Position numbers and translations under genes: made by a program
The notes under the pieces: model-generated
The model's database searches: none
What the model was told of the DNA's origin: nothing
Seen by the model: only the letters and a program-made list of their open reading frames with translations
Shown here: positions 24,698 to 34,088 of the stretch, one piece after another
Position numbering within the stretch: the stretch's first letter is position 1
Layout: the number at the start of each line of letters is the position of its first letter
Assembly (NCBI RefSeq): GCF_004403465.1
Contig: NZ_SOGQ01000009.1
Coordinates: forward strand, 117,656 to 181,655
Direction: 5' to 3'
Source: Cryobacterium sinapicolor
GTDB taxonomy: Bacteria > Actinomycetota > Actinomycetes > Actinomycetales > Microbacteriaceae
Length of the DNA: 64,000 nucleotides

Positions 24698-25726
24698 TTA
24701 GCCGAACAGCACCGCGGCCTCGTCGTAGCGCGCCTGCGTCACGGTCTTGAGACCGATGGTCGCGTCGGCGATGCTGACGATCTCCATGTCGGTGCCGCGC
24801 AGGGAGACCATGGAGCCCCACTGGCCGGCGTAGACGGCGTCGACGGCCGCCATGCCGAGGCGGGTCGCGAGCACTCGGTCGTAGGCCGACGGGGAGCCGC
24901 CGCGCTGGGTGTGGCCGAGGACGGTGGCGCGGGTCTCGATGCCCGTGCGCTCCTCGATCATCGGGGCGATCATTTCGCTGATGCCGCCGAGTCGGGGGCG
25001 GTTGAACGCGTCGAGGCCCTTGGTGGAGAGCGCCTCGTCCATCCCGGCGAGCTTGAATCCCTCGGAGACGACGAGGACGGGGGCGCGGCCGCGGTCACGC
25101 ACATGCATGACCCATTCGCAGATCTGCTCGATGGTCTGCGGCTGCTCGGGGATCAGGATGGCGTGGGCGCCGCCGGCCATGCCGGAGTGCAGGGCGATCC
25201 AGCCCACGTGGCGGCCCATGACCTCGACGATCATGCAGCGGCCGTGGGACTCGGCCGTGGTGCGCAGCCGGTCGATGGCCTCGGTGGCGATCTCGACGGC
25301 GGTGTTGAAGCCGAACGAGTAGTCGGTGGCTTCGAGGTCGTTGTCGATGGTCTTGGGCACGCCGACGATCTGGAGTCCGGCATCCGTCAGGCGGCGCGCC
25401 GCGGTGAGGGTGCCCTCGCCTCCAATGGCGATGATCGCGTCGATGCCTTCGGCGTCCATCGTCTTCTGAATGTTAATGGGGCCGCCGTTTTCACCCTCGA
25501 ACGGGTTCGTGCGGGAGCTGCCGAGGATGGTGCCCCCCTGCCGGGAGAGACCGCGCACGCTGTGCCGGTCCAGAGTCATAAAGTCGCCCTCGACCAAGCC
25601 TTTCCAGCCGTTGCGAATGCCGACGAATTCGGCATCGAGGACGCGGATGCCTTTAAGGACGGAACCGCGAATAACCGCGTTCAGTCCGGGGCAGTCTCCG
25701 CCGCTGGTGAGGATTCCAATTTTCAT
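24698..25726 (-). CDS. pfkA: 6-phosphofructokinase
   Basis: A 342-aa phosphofructokinase that phosphorylates fructose 6-phosphate in glycolysis. Motifs in order are IGILTSGGDCPGLNAVIRG (nucleotide loop), AIIAIGGEGTLTAARRL, VGVPKTIDNDLEATDYSFGF (catalytic Asp), VEVMGRHVGWIALHSG and TVLGHTQRGGSPSAYDR. The Gly in GGEGT favours ATP as phosphoryl donor, while the Lys in PKTIDND is shared with pyrophosphate-dependent enzymes. This mixed pattern is typical of actinobacterial ATP-PFKs, so ATP is preferred but not certain. ATG 25726 is fixed by AGGAG about nine bases upstream. Confidence 0.9.
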   Translation of the reverse strand: MKIGILTSGGDCPGLNAVIRGSVLKGIRVLDAEFVGIRNGWKGLVEGDFMTLDRHSVRGLSRQGGTILGSSRTNPFEGENGGPINIQKTMDAEGIDAIIAIGGEGTLTAARRLTDAGLQIVGVPKTIDNDLEATDYSFGFNTAVEIATEAIDRLRTTAESHGRCMIVEVMGRHVGWIALHSGMAGGAHAILIPEQPQTIEQICEWVMHVRDRGRAPVLVVSEGFKLAGMDEALSTKGLDAFNRPRLGGISEMIAPMIEERTGIETRATVLGHTQRGGSPSAYDRVLATRLGMAAVDAVYAGQWGSMVSLRGTDMEIVSIADATIGLKTVTQARYDEAAVLFG

Positions 25727-25837
25727 TTGTCGTTGCTCCTTGTTGCACAAGTGATCAGATTGGCGCCCACACCGCCGCCAGTTAATAATGGACCCCAAGC
25801 GGGGCCGGTTCAAATCCACGCCGGTGAGGGACGCGTT

Positions 25838-28018
25838 CTACAGCTCCCCGTCGAGTGCCAGGGTCAACAGGTAGATCAGGGCGCTGGCCTGCACGGAATC
25901 GGCGGACGAGATCTCTTCGACGGCACCGTCCAGGGCGCGGGCCGCGAGACCCTGCTTGCTGCCGATGAGTTCGGCGATGCGCGCGTCGATGGTGTGGGCG
26001 GCGATGATCCGCCAGGCGGTGACCGGCTCGTCCTGGCCGATGCGGTGGACCCGGTCGATGGCCTGCGTCTGCTCGGCGGCGGTCCAGCTGAGCTCGGCGA
26101 GCACGACGTTGGAGGCGGCCTGCAGGTTGACGCCGACTCCGGCGGCGGTCAGGGAACAGACCACGACGGCCACTGACGGGTCGTCGTTGAAGGAGTCGAT
26201 CGCGGCCTGGCGGGCCAGGGCGCTCTGGTCGCCACGCAGGGACACCGTGCGCAGACCTCGCTTGGCGAAGATGTCCTCGGCGGCATCCATCACGTCGATG
26301 TGCTTGGCGAAGAAGACGACCTTGCCCACCGAGTGCGCCAGCTGCACGGCGTAATCCGCCGCGAGGGCCGCCTTGGCCTGGCCGATCTTGCGCACCATGG
26401 TGAAGACGTTCTCGCCGGTGGTCTGCCCCTTCGATTCCTCGAGTTCGGCGTGGGCGACCGCACGGATGAACGCGGCGCGCTGCTCGCCCTCGAGCGCGGG
26501 CGGCGTCTGGCCGGGATGGCGGGCGACGACGAGGGAATGGTACCGGGTGACCAGTCGGGCGGCGAGCTCCCGTTCGGCCTGGCGGATGGAGCGACCGAGG
26601 TCGTCGTCCAGCTCGACCGGGATGTCGGCGATGCGCTTGGCCGGCAAGTCGGCGGCGACGTCGACCTTGCGGCGGCGCACGATGCCGAGGTCGATCACGG
26701 CGGCACGCGCCTCGGCGTAGAAGCCGGGGTCGGCGGGGGTCAGGCCGATCGCCTCGAGCTTCTGCATGAGTCTGGGGGCCGGCTTGTCGCCGTCGAGCCA
26801 GCCGAGGAACTGCCAGATCGCGCGGAAGTCGTCGACGTCGTTGATCAGTGGGGTTCCGGTCAGGGCCATCAGCAGCGGGTTGCCGCCGGGCGTCCGGCGC
26901 CGGATCTGCTCGGCCAGGGCCAGCACGTGCTTGGAGCGCTGCGACTGCAGGTTCTTGATGAAGTGCGCCTCGTCGACGACCATGCCCTTGAAACCGAGAG
27001 TGCCCAGCCAGGCGCGGTGCCGGTCGAGCACGTCGTAGTTGACGATGACGACGTCTGCGAACGCGTCTAGTGTGTCGCCGTCGCCGTGGATGACGGTGGC
27101 CCGGCGGTTCGGCGTCCACAGCTCGACCTCGCGCACCCAGTTCATCTTGACGACGTTGGGCACGATGGCCAGGAGCGGGTAGGACCCGCTGACGGATGCC
27201 GCGAGCAGGCTCTGCGCCGTCTTCCCGAGCCCCGGCTCGTCGGCGAGCAGGTAGCTGCGGTGGCCGAGGCGCGCACTTTCGACGAAGCGGGCCTGGTGGC
27301 GCATCAGCTCCATGCCGCGAGGCGAGAGCCGGTCGACGCGGGGAGCCTCGGGCAGATCCATGCTGGCGGCCTGGCCGCCGGAGCCGTACTCGAAGGACTT
27401 GAACAGCGGGCCGATGAGTTCCCAGTTGGCCAGGCGACGGCCGGAGACGACCGGCGGGGCCGCTGCGGCGCTGAAGTCGGGGGCGAGGAACGGGTTGGCG
27501 AGCTGGCGGGCCTTGACCGACTGCGGGATGACCTGGTTCACCGGCACCTCGGGCTTGGCCTCGGGTTCCCGGGTGATGATCAGTTCGTCGGGCGTGAGTT
27601 CGGCACCGGACTCCAGCAGCCAGTCACGGCGGAAACGCTGCGCGACCGTGGACACGCCGGCATCCGGTTCGAGCAGGGTGATCAGGCTGGTGTCGCGGGC
27701 CGCGGTCTTCGCCAGGATCTGGGCGATGCCGTCGAGGCGCTTCAGCAGTTCGGCGCGGTTCGCGTCGGTGAGTTCCTTGTCGCCCTTGACCCGGGCGCGT
27801 TCCTCGCGCATGAGCAACGCGATCACCTGGTACTTGGTGCGGTTGGTCGGGCCGAGCTTGGCGCCGGTCTGCGCCTTCGCCTCCACCTCGCGCACCTTGC
27901 GGGCGAGGATGGGGATGATGGGGGCGTCATCGTCGCGGGAACGAGGTCGCGATCGTGCGCGGCCTCCGGCGGCAACTCGGTTGTTCGAACCGGCGGCCTG
28001 GTGGCGGGTGTAAGCCAT
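25838..28018 (-). CDS. Standalone SNF2-family DEAD/DEAH helicase
   Basis: A 726-aa protein. The N-terminal 200 residues hold a basic, probably disordered start and a helical region (LARKVREVEAKAQTGAKL ... ANRAELLKRLDGIAQILAKT) without a recognised domain. The SNF2 ATPase follows: motif I ADEPGLGKTAQSLLAAS, motif II MVVDEAHFIKN, motif III LMALTGTPLINDVDDF, then lobe 2 with KVVFFAKHIDVMDAAEDIF and motif VI AIDRVHRIGQDEPVTAWRI. Such proteins translocate on double-stranded DNA to remodel protein-DNA complexes. No methyltransferase, nuclease or phospholipase D gene is adjacent, so there is no sign of a defence island. Its specific role is unknown. Confidence 0.85.
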   Translation of the reverse strand: MAYTRHQAAGSNNRVAAGGRARSRPRSRDDDAPIIPILARKVREVEAKAQTGAKLGPTNRTKYQVIALLMREERARVKGDKELTDANRAELLKRLDGIAQILAKTAARDTSLITLLEPDAGVSTVAQRFRRDWLLESGAELTPDELIITREPEAKPEVPVNQVIPQSVKARQLANPFLAPDFSAAAAPPVVSGRRLANWELIGPLFKSFEYGSGGQAASMDLPEAPRVDRLSPRGMELMRHQARFVESARLGHRSYLLADEPGLGKTAQSLLAASVSGSYPLLAIVPNVVKMNWVREVELWTPNRRATVIHGDGDTLDAFADVVIVNYDVLDRHRAWLGTLGFKGMVVDEAHFIKNLQSQRSKHVLALAEQIRRRTPGGNPLLMALTGTPLINDVDDFRAIWQFLGWLDGDKPAPRLMQKLEAIGLTPADPGFYAEARAAVIDLGIVRRRKVDVAADLPAKRIADIPVELDDDLGRSIRQAERELAARLVTRYHSLVVARHPGQTPPALEGEQRAAFIRAVAHAELEESKGQTTGENVFTMVRKIGQAKAALAADYAVQLAHSVGKVVFFAKHIDVMDAAEDIFAKRGLRTVSLRGDQSALARQAAIDSFNDDPSVAVVVCSLTAAGVGVNLQAASNVVLAELSWTAAEQTQAIDRVHRIGQDEPVTAWRIIAAHTIDARIAELIGSKQGLAARALDGAVEEISSADSVQASALIYLLTLALDGEL

Positions 28019-28222
28019 TCTTCTCCAACTTCACAGCAGCACAGCAGTCAGGGGCCGTGCTCGACGTGGTGCGGTATCCGTGGACACCGGTGCGATCGAT
28101 ACGTCGAAGCCTGAATCGAGCAACGTGCCAACCATATTTGCGCCACCGGCATGTGGGATGCAGCGGCACGGTCAAGACGGTAATCGGGCTATTTCAACGC
28201 GGCTCTATTCTACGCCTGCTGG

Positions 28223-28558
28223 TCAATCCCGGTGCACCGGAACCTTGGTGACGACGCCGGCGAGAATGAAGACCAGCGCGGCGATGAATTGGGCGGACAC
28301 CCAGCCCTGGCCGGACAGGTCGATGACCACGATCGGGTTCCAGAGCACCGCGATCGGCACCAGGCCGATCAACCACAGCCAGGCCTTCGCCTGGATGACG
28401 AAGACACAGAGGATCAGCGCGAGGATGCTGACCGCATAGCGGATGATGATGAAACTTCCGGAGTCCAGCAGCGCGAGCCCGCCGAGCAGGATGACCGCGC
28501 CGAGCAGGCCGGGTGCCAGCGCGGAACGCGTGAATGTGGGTTCGACCGGGGTGCCCAT
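28223..28558 (-). CDS. DUF6804-like small membrane protein
   Basis: A 111-aa protein with about four tightly packed hydrophobic segments (APGLLGAVILLGGLALLDSG, RYAVSILALILCVFVIQAKA, WLIGLVPIAVLWNPIVVIDL, VSAQFIAALVFILAGVV). It looks like the small DUF6804 family common in Microbacteriaceae; no function is known. ATG 28558 overlaps the stop of the upstream DUF2207 gene as ATGA, so the two are translationally coupled. Confidence 0.75.
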   Translation of the reverse strand: MGTPVEPTFTRSALAPGLLGAVILLGGLALLDSGSFIIIRYAVSILALILCVFVIQAKAWLWLIGLVPIAVLWNPIVVIDLSGQGWVSAQFIAALVFILAGVVTKVPVHRD

Positions 28559-30480
28559 CAGACGCCTCCTCCTCCGCCGCCGCCTCCACCACCGCCGACC
28601 GAGCCACCTCCACCCGAACCGGAACTGGAGGAACTCGACGCGCTTCCCGACCAGGAGGCCGAGGTGGAGCTCGTGAATGAGCTCAACCCGGCGGCGAACC
28701 AGACCGGATTGAACGGAGCGGACCCAGCGTACCAGTCCGGCTGAGCGTCGCTCCGGGCGTAGTAGTCGCCGAGAACCTGCGACCAGTCCCTCTCCTGGCC
28801 GAACAGCACGGCGTACGGCAGCAGACGCTCGTAGAGCCTCAGCACCTGCCCCGGCTGCCCGGGGTCAGGCAAGCCGGGCCGACCGAGAACGGATGCCGGG
28901 TCCGGCCGGTAGGGCGACCGCAGCGCTCCGACGGGGCTCTGCAGCACCCGCAGCCGGTCGGCCTCGGCGATCTCGATGTACAGCTTCACACCGGCGAGGA
29001 AGTCGCGCAGCTCGGCGCCGGCCGCGGTGAAGGGCCGCACGCTCGCGACGGCGGTGAGGGTCGTGACCGAGGCGGCGATCCCCAGCACCAGAACCAGGAC
29101 CGGCCAGCCCGCGCCGACCTCGGTGATGAACGCCCCCAGGCAGCCAACCAGGGTCAGGATGCCGGTGAACACGGCGCCGGCGATCAGCCACCGACGCGGC
29201 CGGCCTCCCTTCTCCACCCGCAGCCCGTCGGCCAGCACCTGCTTCAGGACCGCCTGAAGCTGCTTGGTCAGCCCGGTGCCCAGCGTGGTGTCCTTCGTCG
29301 TGAGGTCGCGGCTCGTGCCCGCCTGCAGACCCGGAAACAGCAGCCGCAGCACGGCCTGCTCACTGGTGTCGAGGTCTCGGGTGTGCCGCAGCTCGAGCAT
29401 GTAGTGCTTCTTGCCCTCACCCTCCAGCACCCGCACGTTGCCGCGCACCGCGAAGCTGAGGAACTGGGCGGTCATGGCCTGGGCGCTGGTGCGGGTCACA
29501 TTGCCGGCCACGAGCAGGTTTACGCCCTTCGGCGGAAGATACTCGGCGATGATGGTCGGCCGGCCCGGCGCGTTTCGCCACCGGGTGACCCGGGCGACGA
29601 TCGCGAGACCCGCGACGATCAGTCCGAACAGCGCCGCGGCGAGGCCGATGCCCGGGAGCGGGTTCGCCGTGAACGACTGGTCGCGGGGAACGAAGGTGCC
29701 GGGCTCGAACCCGACCGCCAGGGTCAGCCCCTCGGCCGGTCCGAGCGCCCCGGCGGTGACGTCGATCGCGACGGCCTCGCCCACGGCATCCGTCGTCGGC
29801 CCGGCATCCGTCGTCGGCCCGGCATCCGTCGACAGCGAGGCGCAGGGTTCCGACGAGTCAGGGGTGCCCTGGTAGCAGGCGGCCTCCCCGGTGAGCCGGG
29901 GTGCGACGTCCGGGTCGACCGTGAGGGTGGCGGACACGTCGCCGAACGGCTGAGCCCAGCCGGTGCCGTTGACCTCCCGGTAGAACTCCTGGATCGGGGC
30001 GTCCTCCGGCTCGAGCGTGACGTCGACCTGCTCGTAGGTGATGACATAGGTCTGCACGCCGTGCGCGTAGTCATCGGCGGCGATCGTCACCTCCAGGAAC
30101 TCGTCTCCGCCATCCTCACTGGTCGTTGTGGTGTCGACGCCGCGCTTTCGACCGTTCTCGTCGGTCACGCTGACCAGTTCCAGGTCGGTGGGATGCCCGT
30201 TGTAGTGGGTGGGGATCGCGCGCAGGATGCCGCGGTTCTGGTCGGACTCCGGGAACCGGGCGACGATCGTCTCGGTGGTGGTCAGGCGCGAGTGCCCGTC
30301 GTCGGTGAGGCCCAGCTCGAAATCGGAGTGCCAGGAGTCGAAGTCGAAGTCCTCCACGCCCGCCGACACGGCGCCCGAAGCGTGCACCGGGCCGGCGACC
30401 GCGAGCCCCGGAGCGGACGCGCCGAGGAGGCCGAGGCCGCCGAGTATGGCTGTGAACAGGACAATCAGCGCACGACGCAT
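28558..30480 (-). CDS. DUF2207 predicted membrane protein
   Basis: A 640-aa protein with a signal-like N-terminus (ALIVLFTAILGGLGLLGASA). A large extracytoplasmic DUF2207 region (about residues 40-270) contains YAHGVQTYVITYEQ and FYREVNGTGWAQPFGDVSAT. A membrane helix (LPGIGLAAALFGLIVAGLAI), a cytoplasmic domain, and two more hydrophobic helices near residues 430-480 follow. The end is a Ser/Gly tract closing in a run of eleven glycines. DUF2207 proteins are envelope proteins of unknown role. Residues DAGPTTDAGPTTDA reflect a short DNA repeat. TAGAGT ends six bases before ATG 30480. Confidence 0.85.
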   Translation of the reverse strand: MRRALIVLFTAILGGLGLLGASAPGLAVAGPVHASGAVSAGVEDFDFDSWHSDFELGLTDDGHSRLTTTETIVARFPESDQNRGILRAIPTHYNGHPTDLELVSVTDENGRKRGVDTTTTSEDGGDEFLEVTIAADDYAHGVQTYVITYEQVDVTLEPEDAPIQEFYREVNGTGWAQPFGDVSATLTVDPDVAPRLTGEAACYQGTPDSSEPCASLSTDAGPTTDAGPTTDAVGEAVAIDVTAGALGPAEGLTLAVGFEPGTFVPRDQSFTANPLPGIGLAAALFGLIVAGLAIVARVTRWRNAPGRPTIIAEYLPPKGVNLLVAGNVTRTSAQAMTAQFLSFAVRGNVRVLEGEGKKHYMLELRHTRDLDTSEQAVLRLLFPGLQAGTSRDLTTKDTTLGTGLTKQLQAVLKQVLADGLRVEKGGRPRRWLIAGAVFTGILTLVGCLGAFITEVGAGWPVLVLVLGIAASVTTLTAVASVRPFTAAGAELRDFLAGVKLYIEIAEADRLRVLQSPVGALRSPYRPDPASVLGRPGLPDPGQPGQVLRLYERLLPYAVLFGQERDWSQVLGDYYARSDAQPDWYAGSAPFNPVWFAAGLSSFTSSTSASWSGSASSSSSSGSGGGGSVGGGGGGGGGGGV

Positions 30481-30517
30481 GCCTTCACTCTACTCAGCGG
30501 CCCGCCGGGGCGGCCTG

Positions 30518-32755
<2,238 letters not shown>

Positions 32756-32809
32756 GGTAGTCCTTTCGCTCGGGACAGGCGGCCCGAAACAGCTTCCCTG
32801 TAGAGAACA

Positions 32810-32830
32810 GAATACCCCTTGGGGGTATTC
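32810..32830. promoter_or_regulatory. CsoR-type palindromic operator
   Basis: GAATACCCCTTGGGGGTATTC is a near-perfect palindrome (9-bp arms, 3-base centre) with the A/T-flanked G/C tracts typical of CsoR-family operators. It lies 55 bases before copA and 22 bases before csoR, and covers the position expected for the csoR -35 element. Confidence 0.85.
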
Positions 32831-32840
32831 CGATTCACGG

Positions 32841-32846
32841 TACTGT
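32841..32846 (+). promoter_or_regulatory. Leaderless -10 element of the CsoR-family gene
   Basis: TACTGT ends six bases before ATG 32853; with a 17-base spacer the -35 element would fall inside the operator palindrome, consistent with autorepression. Confidence 0.6.
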
Positions 32847-32852
32847 GATCCC

Positions 32853-33131
32853 ATGATCGAAGACATCAAACGGCGTGCCCTGCACCGTGCCCGCATTCTG
32901 GAGGGCCAGATGCGCGGCCTGGAGAAGATGATTGAGAACGAGGACTACTGCATCGACATCCTCACCCAGTCCCTGTCGATCCAGAAGTCGCTCGGCTCTC
33001 TCAACAAGCTCCTGGTCGACAACCACCTGCAGACCCACGTGACCGAGATGTTCGAGGCCGGCGGCGAGGCGAGGGAGACTGCCATCACGGAGCTGCTCAA
33101 GGTCTTCGAGCTGAACAACAACCGAGGCTGA
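32853..33131 (+). CDS. CsoR/RcnR-family metal-sensing repressor
   Basis: A 92-aa all-helical repressor. The family core is [20 protein letters not shown] and [20 protein letters not shown]. Metal ligands by alignment with CsoR are Cys in DYCID, His in DNHLQTHV and, four residues later, a His where copper CsoRs have Cys. The ligand set is thus C-H-H rather than C-H-C, as in RcnR-like nickel/cobalt sensors, although the neighbour is copA. It should bind the palindrome at 32810-32830 and release DNA on metal binding. TACTGT lies six bases before ATG 32853, so the mRNA is probably leaderless. Confidence 0.88.
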   Translation: MIEDIKRRALHRARILEGQMRGLEKMIENEDYCIDILTQSLSIQKSLGSLNKLLVDNHLQTHVTEMFEAGGEARETAITELLKVFELNNNRG

Positions 33132-33151
33132 CGCCGACGGCACCGGCCGCG

Positions 33152-33180
33152 TTGACATCACCGGTGGAATCACATAGCGT
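33152..33180 (+). promoter_or_regulatory. Strong candidate promoter downstream of the CsoR-family gene
   Basis: A perfect TTGACA (33152-33157) is separated by 17 bases from TAGCGT (33175-33180), which fits the actinobacterial TANNNT -10 consensus. The predicted transcript would begin at or near the ATG at 33187. Nothing else in the gap needs a promoter. Confidence 0.6.
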
Positions 33181-33186
33181 CTCTGA

Positions 33187-33243
33187 ATGCTCCGAACCGT
33201 GGCATCGATCGTTCCCCCCGAGACGAATTGGTTATCCCCTTGA
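33187..33243 (+). CDS. Possible 18-aa leaderless leader peptide
   Basis: ATG 33187 lies exactly six bases after the TAGCGT -10 element, so a leaderless mRNA would start on it. It encodes MLRTVASIVPPETNWLSP and stops at TGA 33241-33243. That stop overlaps by TTGA with the TTG start of the 55-aa frame at 33240, the geometry of termination-reinitiation coupling. There are two adjacent prolines but no run of regulatory codons and no clear attenuator hairpin. The peptide is inferred from geometry alone; there is no family evidence. Confidence 0.4.
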   Translation: MLRTVASIVPPETNWLSP

Positions 33244-33407
33244 CTTCAGACACTGCTTCCCCCGTGCACAACCCCGGCCACGCCGATCACCACGACATCA
33301 CGGATCTGGTCGGCGAATACCGCCAGCGCCAGCTCAATCTCTTCCGTGAGCGCCAGCCGGAACTCGAGCCCCACGAGCAGGTCACGGCGCACCTCCCCAC
33401 CCACTAG
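33240..33407 (+). CDS. Small 55-aa hypothetical protein
   Basis: A 55-codon frame opening with TTG, running TSDTASPVHNPGHADHHDIT and then DLVGEYRQRQLNLFRERQPE to a His-ending tail. Third codon positions are overwhelmingly G or C, as in the real genes around it, and the composition is balanced and hydrophilic, unlike a shadow frame. There is no Shine-Dalgarno before TTG 33240 or before the in-frame GTG 33264. Expression would rely on coupling to the leader peptide whose stop overlaps the TTG. The product is cytoplasmic, with a helical centre and six histidines. I recognise no family. Confidence 0.45.
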   Translation: MTSDTASPVHNPGHADHHDITDLVGEYRQRQLNLFRERQPELEPHEQVTAHLPTH

Positions 33408-33451
33408 CACCGCCGCCGTCGGGTCCGCGCCGCGCCGGATCTGCTGGATCG

Positions 33452-34012
33452 TCAGATCTGCTGGATCGGGATCGCGCTGCTCGACGGCGGGCGCTGGAAC
33501 AGGATCTCGAGTGCGGGTTTGAGTTCGCTCACCCAGACCGCGTAGGCCGCGTCGTTCAGGTGCAATCGGTCATCCGAGTACGCCACGTCGATTTCGCCGT
33601 CGGGCCGGGCCAGCCGTGTCCACAGGTCCAGGTACTGGGCGTGCAGGGTCGGCGCGAACTGGCGCAGGTGGCGGTTGATCGAGCGCACGGTGTCGGCGAG
33701 TTCGCTTTCGCGCGGCGGCACCGACACGACCAGGATGCGCACGGCCGGCAGGCGCTTGCGCAGCATGCAGAGCACCGTTTCCATGTTGCGCACGACGTAC
33801 TCGTCCGACCGGTGCCAGCCCAGGTCGTTCGTGCCGACCGCCACCACGACCGCGTCCGGCTGCCGGTCGACGACCTGGTCGAGTTCGGCGACGACCTCAT
33901 CCGTGGTGTGCCCGTTGGCCCCGAGATTGCGCACGTCGTACTCAGGGAGCCAGTCCGACCAGTTGCCGTCCGCGGTGAAGCCGTCACCGATGAACAAAAC
34001 GGATGACGACAT
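33452..34012 (-). CDS. SGNH-fold protein lacking the catalytic serine
   Basis: A 186-aa protein with the GDSL/SGNH layout: block I SSVLFIGDGFTADGNWSDWL, block II VRNLGANGHTTDEVV, block III VVAVGTNDLGWH and block V SDDRLHLNDAAYAVW (Asp-His). Block I reads GDG where the nucleophilic serine (GDS) should be, while the Gly, Asn and Asp/His residues of the other blocks remain. It either uses another residue or has become a carbohydrate/ester-binding protein (inference). ATG 34012 is chosen over GTG 34015 because GGAG is five bases away from it. Confidence 0.8.
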   Translation of the reverse strand: MSSSVLFIGDGFTADGNWSDWLPEYDVRNLGANGHTTDEVVAELDQVVDRQPDAVVVAVGTNDLGWHRSDEYVVRNMETVLCMLRKRLPAVRILVVSVPPRESELADTVRSINRHLRQFAPTLHAQYLDLWTRLARPDGEIDVAYSDDRLHLNDAAYAVWVSELKPALEILFQRPPSSSAIPIQQI

Positions 34013-34088
34013 CACTTCTCCCTCGCAACCCCCTCCATCATGCCTCGCCCGTGTAAGGCCGGCTAGGTCAGCGAGGTCGGGTCACGGC

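Noticed and set aside
25838..28018. SNF2 helicase as part of a defence island (for example DISARM-like)
   Set aside because: Neighbours are glycolysis and housekeeping membrane genes; no methylase, nuclease or PLD gene is nearby.
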